Source: CAVXXB01 sp963765585 (GTDB lineage: Bacteria; Calditrichota; Calditrichia; JAJRVZ01). Taken from it: a stretch of DNA of 64,000 nucleotides. The position numbers and the translations under genes are program-made. The stretch spans positions 315,317 to 379,316 of the forward strand of contig CAVXXB010000014.1 in assembly GCA_963765585.1 (NCBI GenBank). The letters run 5' to 3'. The notes below the pieces were generated by a model that saw only the letters and a list, made by a program, of their open reading frames with translations, had not been told where the DNA came from and did no database searches. How positions within the stretch are numbered: the stretch's first letter is position 1; every line of letters begins with the position of its first letter. Positions 1 to 8,120 of this stretch are shown piece by piece.

Positions 1-2
1 AT

Positions 3-278
3 GATCAGGAACAAATAACACTGGATACAGAATTTGGCGATTGGTTTCCTCATCCGTCTCCGGATGGTAAATGGATCGTGTTTCTCTCTTATGATAAAAA
101 GGTTGCCGGACACCCGCCCAATAAAGAAGTGTCACTAAGGCTCATGAATCTTTCTACCCGTAAAATAACAACGGTTGCTCACCTATTTGGCGGTCAGGGG
201 ACGATAAATGTACCATCATGGTCGCCGGATAGCCAGTCGTTCGCATTCGTTAGTTACCGTCAGGTCTTGCCCAAATAA
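3..278 (+). CDS. TolB-like WD40/PD40 beta-propeller protein, C-terminal end (5' truncated)
   Basis: The open frame enters from the left edge and ends at TAA 276-278, so only about 91 C-terminal residues are present. They hold two recognisable PD40 blades: HPSPDGKWIVFLS near the start and PSWSPDSQSFAFVSY near the end. Such S-P-D-G/S-x-x-x-A/V-F repeats are typical of the TolB/DPP-IV-like propeller found in periplasmic or outer-membrane proteins. Nothing upstream is visible, so signal peptide and other domains cannot be judged. There is no hydrolase motif in the visible part. It is probably the end of the preceding transcription unit, because a regulatory palindrome and a new exported gene follow. 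Confidence 0.7.
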   Translation, partial: DQEQITLDTEFGDWFPHPSPDGKWIVFLSYDKKVAGHPPNKEVSLRLMNLSTRKITTVAHLFGGQGTINVPSWSPDSQSFAFVSYRQVLPK

Positions 279-310
279 TCAAAAAAGCGGATAAAATTAT
301 CCGGATAATA

Positions 311-337
311 ATTAGTTGTTTGTAAAAACAAACTAAT
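311..337. promoter_or_regulatory. ROK-type operator palindrome, copy 1
   Basis: Imperfect inverted repeat with core AGTTGTTT-N5-AACAAACT (314-334), extended by ATT/AAT on each side. It has the same half-sites and the same 5-bp spacing as the palindromes at 6866 and 10346, next to the ROK regulator. It lies about 70 bp upstream of the GH16-like gene. Operator function for the local ROK repressor is inferred from the matching sites. Confidence 0.6.
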
Positions 338-404
338 ATATATTTATCTTAAATGGGTTTTCGAATCATTAACTGTCTATAATATTGAACGGATCAGATT
401 AAAT

Positions 405-1448
405 ATGCTGGTGAACATGGCAAAAAACAATTATCTCAATTATATCACTCTTCTGGTTTTATTTGTGACTGTTAGTGTATTGGCCGGTGATGGCGAGGAT
501 GAAATTCAGCGCACTGTATATTTTGCCGGATATGACTGGACCGTGCGGACTGGTACTGGCGGTCCGGGACCAAACTACTGGTCCAATAGCCAGGAAAGTG
601 TATGGTTGGATGAAAATGGCTATCTTCATATGAAAATCCGGAAAATCGGTTCAACCTGGTACTGCGCCGAAGTCTATACCAATCATTATACGCAATATGG
701 TACCCATAAATTTGTGGTTGAAGGTGATATTGACAACCCGGATAAGAGTACGGTTCTGGGTCTTTTTACCTATGCGGATGATACCCATGAGATCGATATA
801 GAATTCTCACACTGGGGAAATTTGGACTATACCAAGATTGCTTCCTATACCATTCAGCCCTATACCACGCCAGAAAACTCATATCCATTCGAGGTGCGCA
901 TCGACTCAATAGTCAGTACTCATTTATTTGACTGGCAACAGAACTTTATTGCTTTTACCAGTTATCAGGGACAAAAAAACTCACCGGCCAATTTGCTTAA
1001 AACCTGGGTTTATACCGGCCAGTCCATTCCCAAAGATACAGACCGGTTACGCACGCATATAAATTACTGGTTATTTCAGGGAACAGCACCGGTGGATACC
1101 TCCAACCTGGAAGTAATTATCCGGAATGTGGAACAACCGAAACCCCTTGGAACGAAAATAGAAATGACACCAGACTCTGATCTGAAGAGTTTTCAACTGG
1201 AGCAGAATTATCCCAATCCATTTAATCCTGAGACGGCTATCGGCTATCGTTTGGCGACGATCAGCAATGTTGATCTGAGTATTTATAACCAGTTGGGTCA
1301 AAAAGTGCTGACATTGGTTTCAGCGAGACAACCGGTCGGAAAATATCAAATTAACTGGGATACCAGGGATCTGGCCAGCGGAATTTATTACTACCAACTG
1401 ACAGCTGGTCCGTTCAGAGAAGCAAAAAAAATGATACTGATTAGATGA
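405..1448 (+). CDS. Secreted GH16-like glycoside hydrolase with C-terminal sorting domain
   Basis: 347 residues. A signal peptide covers about residues 5-27 and ends VSVLA. The segment from about 36 to 242 resembles the GH16 jelly roll: E129-I-D-I-E133 is the family's catalytic E-x-D-x-E strand (nucleophile E129, acid/base E133 by family analogy). Residues 268-275 are NYPNPFNP, opening an approx. 80-residue sorting domain that ends KKMILIR. The catalytic domain is short for GH16 and substrate cannot be assigned; laminarin or another beta-glucan is only a guess. The start may be ATG 405 or ATG 417; neither has a clear ribosome binding site. The ROK-type palindrome just upstream suggests control with the amino-sugar module. 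The sorting-domain DNA has the 7-bp period described in the findings. Confidence 0.72.
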   Translation: MLVNMAKNNYLNYITLLVLFVTVSVLAGDGEDEIQRTVYFAGYDWTVRTGTGGPGPNYWSNSQESVWLDENGYLHMKIRKIGSTWYCAEVYTNHYTQYGTHKFVVEGDIDNPDKSTVLGLFTYADDTHEIDIEFSHWGNLDYTKIASYTIQPYTTPENSYPFEVRIDSIVSTHLFDWQQNFIAFTSYQGQKNSPANLLKTWVYTGQSIPKDTDRLRTHINYWLFQGTAPVDTSNLEVIIRNVEQPKPLGTKIEMTPDSDLKSFQLEQNYPNPFNPETAIGYRLATISNVDLSIYNQLGQKVLTLVSARQPVGKYQINWDTRDLASGIYYYQLTAGPFREAKKMILIR

Positions 1449-1449
1449 G

Positions 1450-1526
1450 ATGCAGGATTCAGGTTACAAGTTTCAAGATACAGGATACAGGATTCAAGTT
1501 ACAAGATACAGGAAACAAGATTCTGG
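1450..1526. repeat. Degenerate heptanucleotide array, eleven units
   Basis: Eleven consecutive 7-bp units with no phase break, directly after the GH16 stop: ATGCAGG, ATTCAGG, TTACAAG, TTTCAAG, ATACAGG and related units. The same family recurs at 1743, 5802, 29147 and 37086. Confidence 0.85.
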
Positions 1527-1646
1527 AGCTGGAGCAAAGGTATAGACGGTCATCCTGTCCCGGAACGGGATCCTATGGATAAGGAACTTTTAGCCGAAGT
1601 ATGGGCTCATAATAATGTTTATGCAAAGTACTTGAAAATATTTTAA
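1527..1646 (+). other. Intergenic DNA with a possible short gene remnant
   Basis: Between the heptamer array and the symporter one frame stays open for about 40 codons and ends at TAA 1644-1646. An internal ATG at 1575 would give a 23-residue peptide starting MDKELLAEVW. The codons look coding-like, but there is no signal for expression. It could be the tail of a decayed gene or chance. It also contains a small inverted repeat around a TCATCCTGTCCCGG segment related to the GTCATCC repeats seen elsewhere. Confidence 0.2.
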
Positions 1647-1742
1647 TCTGTATCCCGCGATAAATTGTTCTTACAGAGTGACTGTAGTTTTGAAAAATTT
1701 AACTAATTTGATTACAGTTTTGTCCAGCATCCAGAAACCTTA

Positions 1743-1770
1743 ATCCTGCATCTTGCATCCTGTATCTTGT
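1743..1770. repeat. Heptanucleotide array, four units
   Basis: ATCCTGC, ATCTTGC, ATCCTGT and ATCTTGT in exact 7-bp register, the reverse-complement sense of the array at 1450. It ends about 37 bp before the symporter start and fills much of the remaining gap. Confidence 0.8.
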
Positions 1771-1807
1771 ACCATGTTCTCCTGTCTCAATAAGTAAGGA
1801 AATCAAA

Positions 1808-3709
1808 ATGCAAAACTTAGAATTTCTAGATCTCCTCATCATTCTTATTTTTTTCCTGACCATTTTTAGCATTGCGGCTTACTATTCCCGGCGAGCGGGA
1901 AAAGACACCGGCGAATTTTTTCTATCGGGACGCAATATGCCCTGGTATATTGCCGGAACGGCTATGGTCGCTACCACCTTTGCAGCAGACACCCCACTGG
2001 CAGTAACCGAACTGGTTGCCAAGAATGGCATTGCCGGTAACTGGCTTTGGTGGAATATGGCCATCGGTGCCATGTTAACGGTGTTTTTCTTCGCTAAGCT
2101 ATGGCGCAGAGCGGGTATTATGACCGATGTTGAATTTGTTGAATTAAGATATTCCGGAAGAGCTGCGGCGGTACTCCGGGGATTCCGGGCTATCTACCTG
2201 GGGCTTTTTATGAATGCCATTGTTATGGGTTGGGTTAACAAGGCAATGGAAAAAATATTCAAGGTAACCATACCAGAGATTGATCCATTTTTACTGGTGG
2301 TGGCAGCGGCATTAATCATTGCTGTGTATGCATCGGCTTCCGGGTTACTGGGGACAGCACGAACGGATAGTTTCCAGTTTGTTTTCGCCATGGTCGGGTG
2401 TATTATTCTGGCGGTAATTGTCATCCAACTTCCGGAGATCGGAAGTATGGCAGCATTGAAATCTAAACTGGCACCCCAGGTGCTTGACTTTTTTCCAAAA
2501 ATAGGTGATGTATCGGCTTCGGGTATAACCGGGGGTGCGCTGGCTATTTCTGTGGGTGCATTTATTGCCCATATCGGTTTGCAATGGTGGGGCACCTGGT
2601 ATCCCGGCGCTGATCCCGGCGGTGGAGGTTATGTGGCGCAGAGAATGATGTCGGCCAAGGATGAAAAACACAGCCTGCTGGCAACTCTGTGGTTTACTGT
2701 GGCTCACTATACGCTGAGACCCTGGCCATGGGTAATCGTTGCTCTGGCAGCGTTAGTAATTTTACCCCGCTCTGAATCACCCGAAGCACTCCAACTTGAA
2801 AATCCCGAATTATATGAGCAGGTAGTTCAGGTTTACAATGATCAGGCTTTACTGAAATCTCAGGACGCCTCATATGAATCGGCTGAATTTAAATTGATGT
2901 ATGAAAAATATGAGAATACGGTTGACCCGGGCGTTATGTACCCCAAACTAATGCTTCTGTATTTGCCAGCCGGACTGCTGGGATTATTAATTGCTGTATT
3001 CCTTGCAGCGTATATGTCGACTATAGCCTCGCAATTAAACTGGGGGACCTCTTATTTAATAAACGATTTTTATCGCCGCTTTATTAAGCGTGACGGTGAT
3101 GAGAAACATTATGTAAAGATCTCACGAATTGCGATTATTCTAATGACATTCTTTTCATTATTTATTACGCGTTATTTTCTGACCACCATCTCAGGCGCAT
3201 GGGAATTTATAATAAATGCCAGCGCAGGTCTGGGTTCTGTATTGATTTTACGCTGGTACTGGTGGCGTATTAATGCATGGTCAGAAATATCTGCCATGAT
3301 TGCACCTCTGATTATTTATCCGATTGCCAAATATGGTTTTGGCATGGAATCTCCCATGACACTATATCCAACCATTGGCGGTACAACGGTCATCTGGCTG
3401 ATTGTTACCTATCTTACCAGGCCGGTTGAAGAGAGTCATCTGTTGAAATTTTACAGACGAACCCATCCCGGAGGAAAAGGATGGCAAAGAATCGCCGATC
3501 AATTACCCGACGTGAAAGGTGATTCTGGTTTTTTTAGATTATTTATTGACTGGATACTCGGTGTCATTATGGTTTATACGGTCTTATTTGGTTTTGGACA
3601 GATATTATTTGGTGAATACCTGTTTGGATTCATCACATTACTGGTCGGTATCGTCTGTGGATATCTTATATATCTGGATCAGAAACAAAGAGGATTTGCA
3701 TCAGTATAA
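1808..3709 (+). CDS. Sodium/solute symporter (SSS family)
   Basis: 633 residues, inner membrane, with about 13-15 hydrophobic segments. The N-terminus (YYSRRAGKDTGEFFLSGRNMPWY...) carries the SSS hallmark F-L-S-G-R-x-M-P-W after the first membrane segment, followed by TFAADTPL, the usual first sodium-site region. A hydrophilic loop of about 65 residues (roughly 318-385) interrupts the middle, as in many sugar-type members from FCB bacteria. The family imports sugars, amino acids or organic acids with Na+; the polysaccharide-degrading neighbours suggest a sugar, but the substrate cannot be read from sequence. ATG 1808 is preceded by AAGGA at suitable spacing. It lies between two genes for sorted extracellular proteins. 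Confidence 0.9.
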   Translation: MQNLEFLDLLIILIFFLTIFSIAAYYSRRAGKDTGEFFLSGRNMPWYIAGTAMVATTFAADTPLAVTELVAKNGIAGNWLWWNMAIGAMLTVFFFAKLWRRAGIMTDVEFVELRYSGRAAAVLRGFRAIYLGLFMNAIVMGWVNKAMEKIFKVTIPEIDPFLLVVAAALIIAVYASASGLLGTARTDSFQFVFAMVGCIILAVIVIQLPEIGSMAALKSKLAPQVLDFFPKIGDVSASGITGGALAISVGAFIAHIGLQWWGTWYPGADPGGGGYVAQRMMSAKDEKHSLLATLWFTVAHYTLRPWPWVIVALAALVILPRSESPEALQLENPELYEQVVQVYNDQALLKSQDASYESAEFKLMYEKYENTVDPGVMYPKLMLLYLPAGLLGLLIAVFLAAYMSTIASQLNWGTSYLINDFYRRFIKRDGDEKHYVKISRIAIILMTFFSLFITRYFLTTISGAWEFIINASAGLGSVLILRWYWWRINAWSEISAMIAPLIIYPIAKYGFGMESPMTLYPTIGGTTVIWLIVTYLTRPVEESHLLKFYRRTHPGGKGWQRIADQLPDVKGDSGFFRLFIDWILGVIMVYTVLFGFGQILFGEYLFGFITLLVGIVCGYLIYLDQKQRGFASV

Positions 3710-3790
3710 CAACGGCGAATGCAGATATAAAAGTTATTGGCCGACTGCTGGCGATATAAACAAATAAGAAAAAGTTCTGAAAATTTAAAT

Positions 3791-5446
3791 ATGCGAAAAA
3801 TCATTCTAACATACATTCTGGTAATTGCCGGAATCTCAAGTGTCTTTGCGGTAAATTTTACATCATCAAATTTGCCGATTGTTATCATTGATACCAAGGG
3901 ACAAAGCATTGTCGATGATGTGCGAATTGTTGCAGATATGGGTATCATTTACAATGGAGAGGGGCAGCGGAATAATATAACTGATCCGTGGAATAATTAT
4001 TCAGGTAAAATTGCCATCGAACTCCGTGGTTCAAGCTCCCAAATGTTTCCTAAAAAACAGTATGCGCTGGAGACGCAGGATGATCTGGGAAATAATCTGA
4101 ATGTATCGCTGCTTGGCATGCCGGCTGAAAATGACTGGATACTCTACGCACCCTATAGCGATAAATCCTTGATCAGAAATATGCTGGCGTATAAGCTATC
4201 ATGGGATCTTAGTCGTTATGCCACACGCACGCGGTTGTGCGAAGTTGTACTCAATGATGATTATCGCGGCGTATATGTTCTGATGGAAAAAATTAAACGC
4301 GACGCCAACCGGGTAGATGTTTCAACTTTAAATCCGGAAGAAATTAGTGGAGATGATCTGACCGGAGGATATATTGTTAAAATTGACAAACGGGCGGGCG
4401 AAAGTGTCATGGGTTGGTATTCACCTTACCTACCTTACCCCGATTCAAGAAGCAGCATATTTTATCAATATCATTATCCAAAACCAGATGACATTGTTCC
4501 CGAGCAGGAAACATATATTAAAGATGCCATAACCCGCTTTGAAACCATTATGTATGGTTCACAGTATGACGATCCGACCACCGGATATATCAATTATATT
4601 GATGTTGATTCTTTTCTGGATTTTTTTATTTTAAATGAGATTGGTAAAAATGTGGATGGATACCGCCTGAGCACTTACTTTTATAAGGATAAGGAAAGTG
4701 TTGATGATCTCATTAATCTTGGACCTATCTGGGATTTCAATCTGGCCTTTGGCAATGCAAATTACTATGATGGAGGATCCACATATGGATGGCAGGTTGA
4801 AATCAATTCCAATCAGGAATTCATTGATGCGAATGATTCTTTTAAAATCCCTTTTTGGTGGCAGAAGTTAATGGCGGATTCTAATTTTGTTAATCAATTA
4901 CAATGCCGGTGGCGGGAATTGCGCAATAACCAATATCGTACAGACCAGATACTTAGCTATATTGATAGTCTAGTCAATGTTCTTGATGAAGCACAAGCCA
5001 GAAATTTTGAACGTTGGCCGATTCTCGATAAATATATCTGGCCTAATAGGGTTTGGCTGGGGTCATATGCCAACGAAATATCATATTTAAAGTCATGGAT
5101 TGAGACAAGAGTCAATTGGATTGACGAGAATCTGCAAGGGACCTGTGCTACCAATCTTGGTAGTGATCAGATTCCGGATTTTACAAATTTTGCAGTATAT
5201 CAGAACTACCCCAATCCGTTTAATCCAGAAACGGCTATTGGCTATCGGCTGTCTGCGATCAGCTATGTTGATCTGACTATTTACAACCAGCTGGGGCAAA
5301 AAGTACAGACCTTGGTTTCAGAGAGGCAACCGGCTGGTGAATATCAAATTAAATGGAATGCCAGTGGTTTTGCCAGTGGAATATACTATTATCACTTGCA
5401 GGCTGAGGGACAGAGAATAGTAAAAAAGATGTTGTTGATTAAATAG
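3791..5446 (+). CDS. Secreted CotH-kinase-fold protein with sorting domain (first CotH)
   Basis: 551 residues when started at ATG 3791, which gives a clean signal peptide (MRKIILTYIL... to SSVFA); an in-frame upstream start would add 18 unlikely residues. The central part, about residues 60-400, is the CotH domain: RGSSSQ with FPKKQYALE, then SLLGMPAENDWILYAPYSDK, RGVYVLMEKIKRD and IWDFNLAFGN, all conserved CotH blocks. CotH proteins are atypical kinases first known from Bacillus spore coats, where they phosphorylate coat proteins; many bacterial secreted forms have no assigned target. A NYPNPFNP sorting domain closes the protein and ends KKMLLIK. A second, larger CotH protein lies at 29365. 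The target here is unknown. Confidence 0.85.
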   Translation: MRKIILTYILVIAGISSVFAVNFTSSNLPIVIIDTKGQSIVDDVRIVADMGIIYNGEGQRNNITDPWNNYSGKIAIELRGSSSQMFPKKQYALETQDDLGNNLNVSLLGMPAENDWILYAPYSDKSLIRNMLAYKLSWDLSRYATRTRLCEVVLNDDYRGVYVLMEKIKRDANRVDVSTLNPEEISGDDLTGGYIVKIDKRAGESVMGWYSPYLPYPDSRSSIFYQYHYPKPDDIVPEQETYIKDAITRFETIMYGSQYDDPTTGYINYIDVDSFLDFFILNEIGKNVDGYRLSTYFYKDKESVDDLINLGPIWDFNLAFGNANYYDGGSTYGWQVEINSNQEFIDANDSFKIPFWWQKLMADSNFVNQLQCRWRELRNNQYRTDQILSYIDSLVNVLDEAQARNFERWPILDKYIWPNRVWLGSYANEISYLKSWIETRVNWIDENLQGTCATNLGSDQIPDFTNFAVYQNYPNPFNPETAIGYRLSAISYVDLTIYNQLGQKVQTLVSERQPAGEYQIKWNASGFASGIYYYHLQAEGQRIVKKMLLIK

Positions 5447-5698
5447 TATTATATGATATCAACGTAGAAAAAATAGAACGCGGATTAACGCTGATAAAAA
5501 AATATTTAAATAAAAATCCGTGAAAATCCGTGTGCTATTCAAAATAAGATTATGGTCGATTCTTGAGAAAATGAGAATATATTAATTCGCAATATTATAA
5601 TCACCATGTCTGGGTATCATATGATACTAACTATAAATAATAATCACTTGACAGGGAAGCATGATACAGGAGCTTGCATATAGTAGATTTTTAGCTAC
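5447..5698. other. Repeat-rich intergenic stretch without a gene
   Basis: No credible open frame. It contains a copy of an AATAGCACACGGATTT element in reverse orientation (5513-5539; the other copy is at 53317), a perfect 14-bp palindrome at 5614-5627, and TTGACA at 5649 without a convincing -10 box. The rest is AT-rich. Confidence 0.6.
5614..5627. repeat. Perfect palindrome GTATCATATGATAC
   Basis: Fourteen-base perfect palindrome. Near copies are at 29100-29113 (GTATCATATAATAC) and 29213-29226 (GTATCATATAAGAC). Both this copy and the one at 29213 are followed by an ACTTGACA segment and an AGCTT segment, so a longer mobile or regulatory element may be shared. Function unknown. Confidence 0.6.
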
Positions 5699-5788
5699 CT
5701 GTCATCTCGCAGAGATCCTTCCGGATTGTTGGTGCTAAACCCGACGGAAAGATCCCTGCCTGGCTCGTTTAACGGGCCGGAATGACAG
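5699..5788. repeat. Intergenic inverted-repeat element (CTGTCAT...ATGACAG)
   Basis: Ends CTGTCATCTCGC and CCGGAATGACAG are inverted, with an internal GATCCTTCCG / CGGAAAGATC inverted pair. It belongs with the TGTCATYC-type segments at 25581 and 58074. Confidence 0.6.
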
Positions 5789-5801
5789 AAAAATTAACTA
5801 C

Positions 5802-5850
5802 TATCCAGTATCCAGTATCCAGAGTCTTGTATCCTGATTCCTGTACCCGG
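5802..5850. repeat. Heptanucleotide array, seven units
   Basis: Three TATCCAG units, then AGTCTTG, TATCCTG, ATTCCTG and TACCCGG, all in exact 7-bp register, ending 9 bp before the GH18 start codon. The GH18 leader is therefore made of repeat. Confidence 0.85.
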
Positions 5851-5859
5851 AAAAAAATT

Positions 5860-6813
5860 ATGACCAAGCTATTAAAAATATCGTTTTTCTTGATCCCCAT
5901 TCTTTGGGCGTGCAGCAGTTCTTCCGATCCTGGTGATGGTGGAACAACTCCCGACCAGGCTGATTTCCGGATAGTCGGATACCTGCCTGATTATCGTATT
6001 ATGGGTCTTGATCTGGCGGTCGTTGATAATCTGACGGATCTCATTTATTTTTCGATCGAGCCGGAAGCCGATGGATCACTTAATGTGAGCCGGTTAAATT
6101 CTGATGTATATTTTAAATTGAATGCCTTCAGGAATAGAAATTCGGCATTAAAGATTCATATTGCCGTTGGCGGCTGGGGCAGATCCCGCCATTTTGCCGC
6201 TATGGTAGCTGATAGTATTACGAGATCGGATTTTATTCAAAATCTTGCGGAGTTATGCCTCAATGCCGGTTTTTCCGGGGCGGATTATGACTGGGAATTT
6301 CCGGCGAACGCCACAGAAAATGAAGCGTATGGGCGGTTGATCAGAGAAACCCGAACGGAATTTGACAAGAATAGTTTAAGTGTATCGGTTGCGCTTAATG
6401 CAAATCAAAATCTCACAAATAATGCATATGAAGCACTGAATCGAATCAATATCATGTCTTATGATCATAGCGGCCGGCATTCCACATTTGATCAGGCTGT
6501 GCTGGATGTGAATAATTTTATTTCACGTGGTATACCAGCGGGAAAGTTATGCCTTGGTATTCCATTTTATGGCCGGGAGATTACCGATTTTTCCAATGAA
6601 ATGAGTTACAATACCATAATGGGTATTTATAATCCGGGACCGGATGAAGATATTGTAGACGGAATATTCTTCAATGGAATAACCACTGTACAGAAGAAGA
6701 CGCAATTTGCCCTCAATCAAAATTTGCAGGGTGTCATGATCTGGGAACTGGGTCAGGATGTGGTCGGCGATGCTTCACTACTTGCCACCATTAAATCGAC
6801 AATTTCTCCCTAA
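5860..6813 (+). CDS. GH18 chitinase-like lipoprotein
   Basis: 317 residues from ATG 5860. That start gives a lipoprotein signal (MTKLLKISFFLIPILWAC, lipobox IPILWAC) and a Ser-rich linker, so the enzyme is probably membrane-anchored in the periplasm or on the surface. The GH18 barrel is compact. Strand 3 carries AVGGWG, strand 4 SGADYDWEFP with catalytic E146 and partners D142/D144, strand 6 MSYDHSG with the catalytic Tyr, and the last strand GVMIWELGQD. These favour a chitinase over an endo-beta-N-acetylglucosaminidase, though the latter is not excluded. The first Asp of the D-G-x-D-x-D-x-E motif is Ser (S139), which is uncommon but outside the essential pair. The following ROK, NagX-like, kinase and GH20 genes fit chitooligosaccharide use. 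Confidence 0.88.
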   Translation: MTKLLKISFFLIPILWACSSSSDPGDGGTTPDQADFRIVGYLPDYRIMGLDLAVVDNLTDLIYFSIEPEADGSLNVSRLNSDVYFKLNAFRNRNSALKIHIAVGGWGRSRHFAAMVADSITRSDFIQNLAELCLNAGFSGADYDWEFPANATENEAYGRLIRETRTEFDKNSLSVSVALNANQNLTNNAYEALNRINIMSYDHSGRHSTFDQAVLDVNNFISRGIPAGKLCLGIPFYGREITDFSNEMSYNTIMGIYNPGPDEDIVDGIFFNGITTVQKKTQFALNQNLQGVMIWELGQDVVGDASLLATIKSTISP

Positions 6814-6865
6814 AAAAATTCAAAAAAAGCTTGATATTCGAAAAAATAATGTTTACTCTTGAATA

Positions 6866-6886
6866 AGTTGTTTTGAACAACCAACT
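6866..6886. promoter_or_regulatory. ROK-type operator palindrome, copy 2
   Basis: AGTTGTTT-N5-AACCAACT, 20 bp before the start codon of the ROK regulator. The position suggests autoregulation. It matches copies 1 and 3 in half-sites and spacing. Confidence 0.7.
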
Positions 6887-6906
6887 AATTCAATCGATCT
6901 GCTCGC

Positions 6907-8109
6907 ATGAATATACCAAATAATCACGTTATTAGTGGGAACGCCAAGGTTGTTCGTAGTATCAATCGTTCCGGCATCCTAAATCTGATCAGGGAGATGC
7001 AACCGATTTCCCGAATTTCTATCTCAAAAATTACCGGACTTAATAAAAGCACCGTTTCAAGTATTGTCAGCGATCTGTTTACTGAAGATCTGATATACGA
7101 AGAAATGATACACGACCATAATGTGGGCCGCAACCCGTTGCAATTACGTTTAAAATTAGGCCGACATTATGTTGGCGCCATAAATCTTGATTCGGTTTTC
7201 TCGCGTATGGCGATTGTCGATATTGATGGAACCATTCTGGATAAAGATAAAATTTTGACCAGAACCGAAGATCCAAAAAATTTTATTCATGAGTGTATTG
7301 ATGTTTTGATGGCCCTTAAAGCAAAAAATGGTATTCAGGATCTTAACGGAATTGGGGTTAGTGTGGCAGGCATTGTAGATCTGGCAAGCAACACGATTGT
7401 AAATGCACCCAATATTGGCTGGAAGGAATTTGAAATCGGCCATGTATTCCGGGAGTATCTGGGAAATGATATTTCGATTGCGTTTGAAAATGACGCCAAA
7501 GCATCTGCGTTAGCCGAATTATGGTTTGGCTCCGGAAATATTAAAAATATCTCGGATTTTGTTTTTGTTTCCATTGGGATTGGTATTGGCACCGGTATTG
7601 TCATCGGTAAATCAATGCTAAACGGACACAGTCACGCGGCTGGAGAGTTTGGACATATGACTATGTTTCCGCAGGGTGAATACTGTGCATGTGGAAATTA
7701 TGGCTGTTTTGAGGCCTATGCATCAGACCGGGCAACGGTGCGTCGTTATAAAAGATTGTCCAGGAAAGATGATGAACGTTTGCTGTTAAAAGATGTGATT
7801 GAGTATGCAAAGAATAATGATCCAATGGCCATACAGGCTTTAAAGGAAACCGGTTATTATCTGGGATTAGGAATTTCAAATATTATCAAATCCGTCGATC
7901 CACAAGCGGTGGTCCTTGGTGGGCGGCTCATGCAAATGTGGGATCTTATTTATCCTGAAATTATGCGCGCTGTTGAGCAGCATATATTGTTTGATTATAA
8001 ACGAGAAATACAAATATTAAAAAGTTCTCTGAATGTAAGACCCCGGCTGCTCGGTGCGGCCACACTCGCTCTAAATGAAGTTTTTAGTGACTATAAAATA
8101 GTAAAATAG
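6907..8109 (+). CDS. ROK-family transcriptional repressor (NagC/XylR type)
   Basis: 400 residues. The N-terminal 80 residues hold a winged helix: PISRISISKITGLNKSTVSS is the helix-turn-helix, followed by a GRNPLQLRL wing. Residues from about 85 onward are a ROK sugar-binding domain with the family zinc site C-x-C-G-x-x-G-C-x-E (CACGNYGCFE) and the conserved GEFGHM histidine just before it. NagC-type members bind an amino sugar or its phosphate and leave their operator. The nearest operator palindrome is in its own leader, with others before the GH16 and GH20 genes. The next gene starts 11 bp downstream, so regulator, NagX-like protein and kinase probably share a transcript. Ligand GlcNAc or GlcNAc-6-phosphate is inferred from context. 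Confidence 0.9.
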   Translation: MNIPNNHVISGNAKVVRSINRSGILNLIREMQPISRISISKITGLNKSTVSSIVSDLFTEDLIYEEMIHDHNVGRNPLQLRLKLGRHYVGAINLDSVFSRMAIVDIDGTILDKDKILTRTEDPKNFIHECIDVLMALKAKNGIQDLNGIGVSVAGIVDLASNTIVNAPNIGWKEFEIGHVFREYLGNDISIAFENDAKASALAELWFGSGNIKNISDFVFVSIGIGIGTGIVIGKSMLNGHSHAAGEFGHMTMFPQGEYCACGNYGCFEAYASDRATVRRYKRLSRKDDERLLLKDVIEYAKNNDPMAIQALKETGYYLGLGISNIIKSVDPQAVVLGGRLMQMWDLIYPEIMRAVEQHILFDYKREIQILKSSLNVRPRLLGAATLALNEVFSDYKIVK

Positions 8110-8120
8110 GATTTCTCCTT

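Noticed and set aside
2194..2707. Long reverse-strand open frames inside the symporter gene and similar antisense frames elsewhere
   Set aside because: They lack signals and family motifs and mirror strong coding frames on the other strand.
5649..5700. Sigma-70 promoter for the GH18 gene at TTGACA 5649
   Set aside because: No acceptable -10 hexamer at 16-18 bp; the TTGACA is part of a repeated segment also found at 29227.
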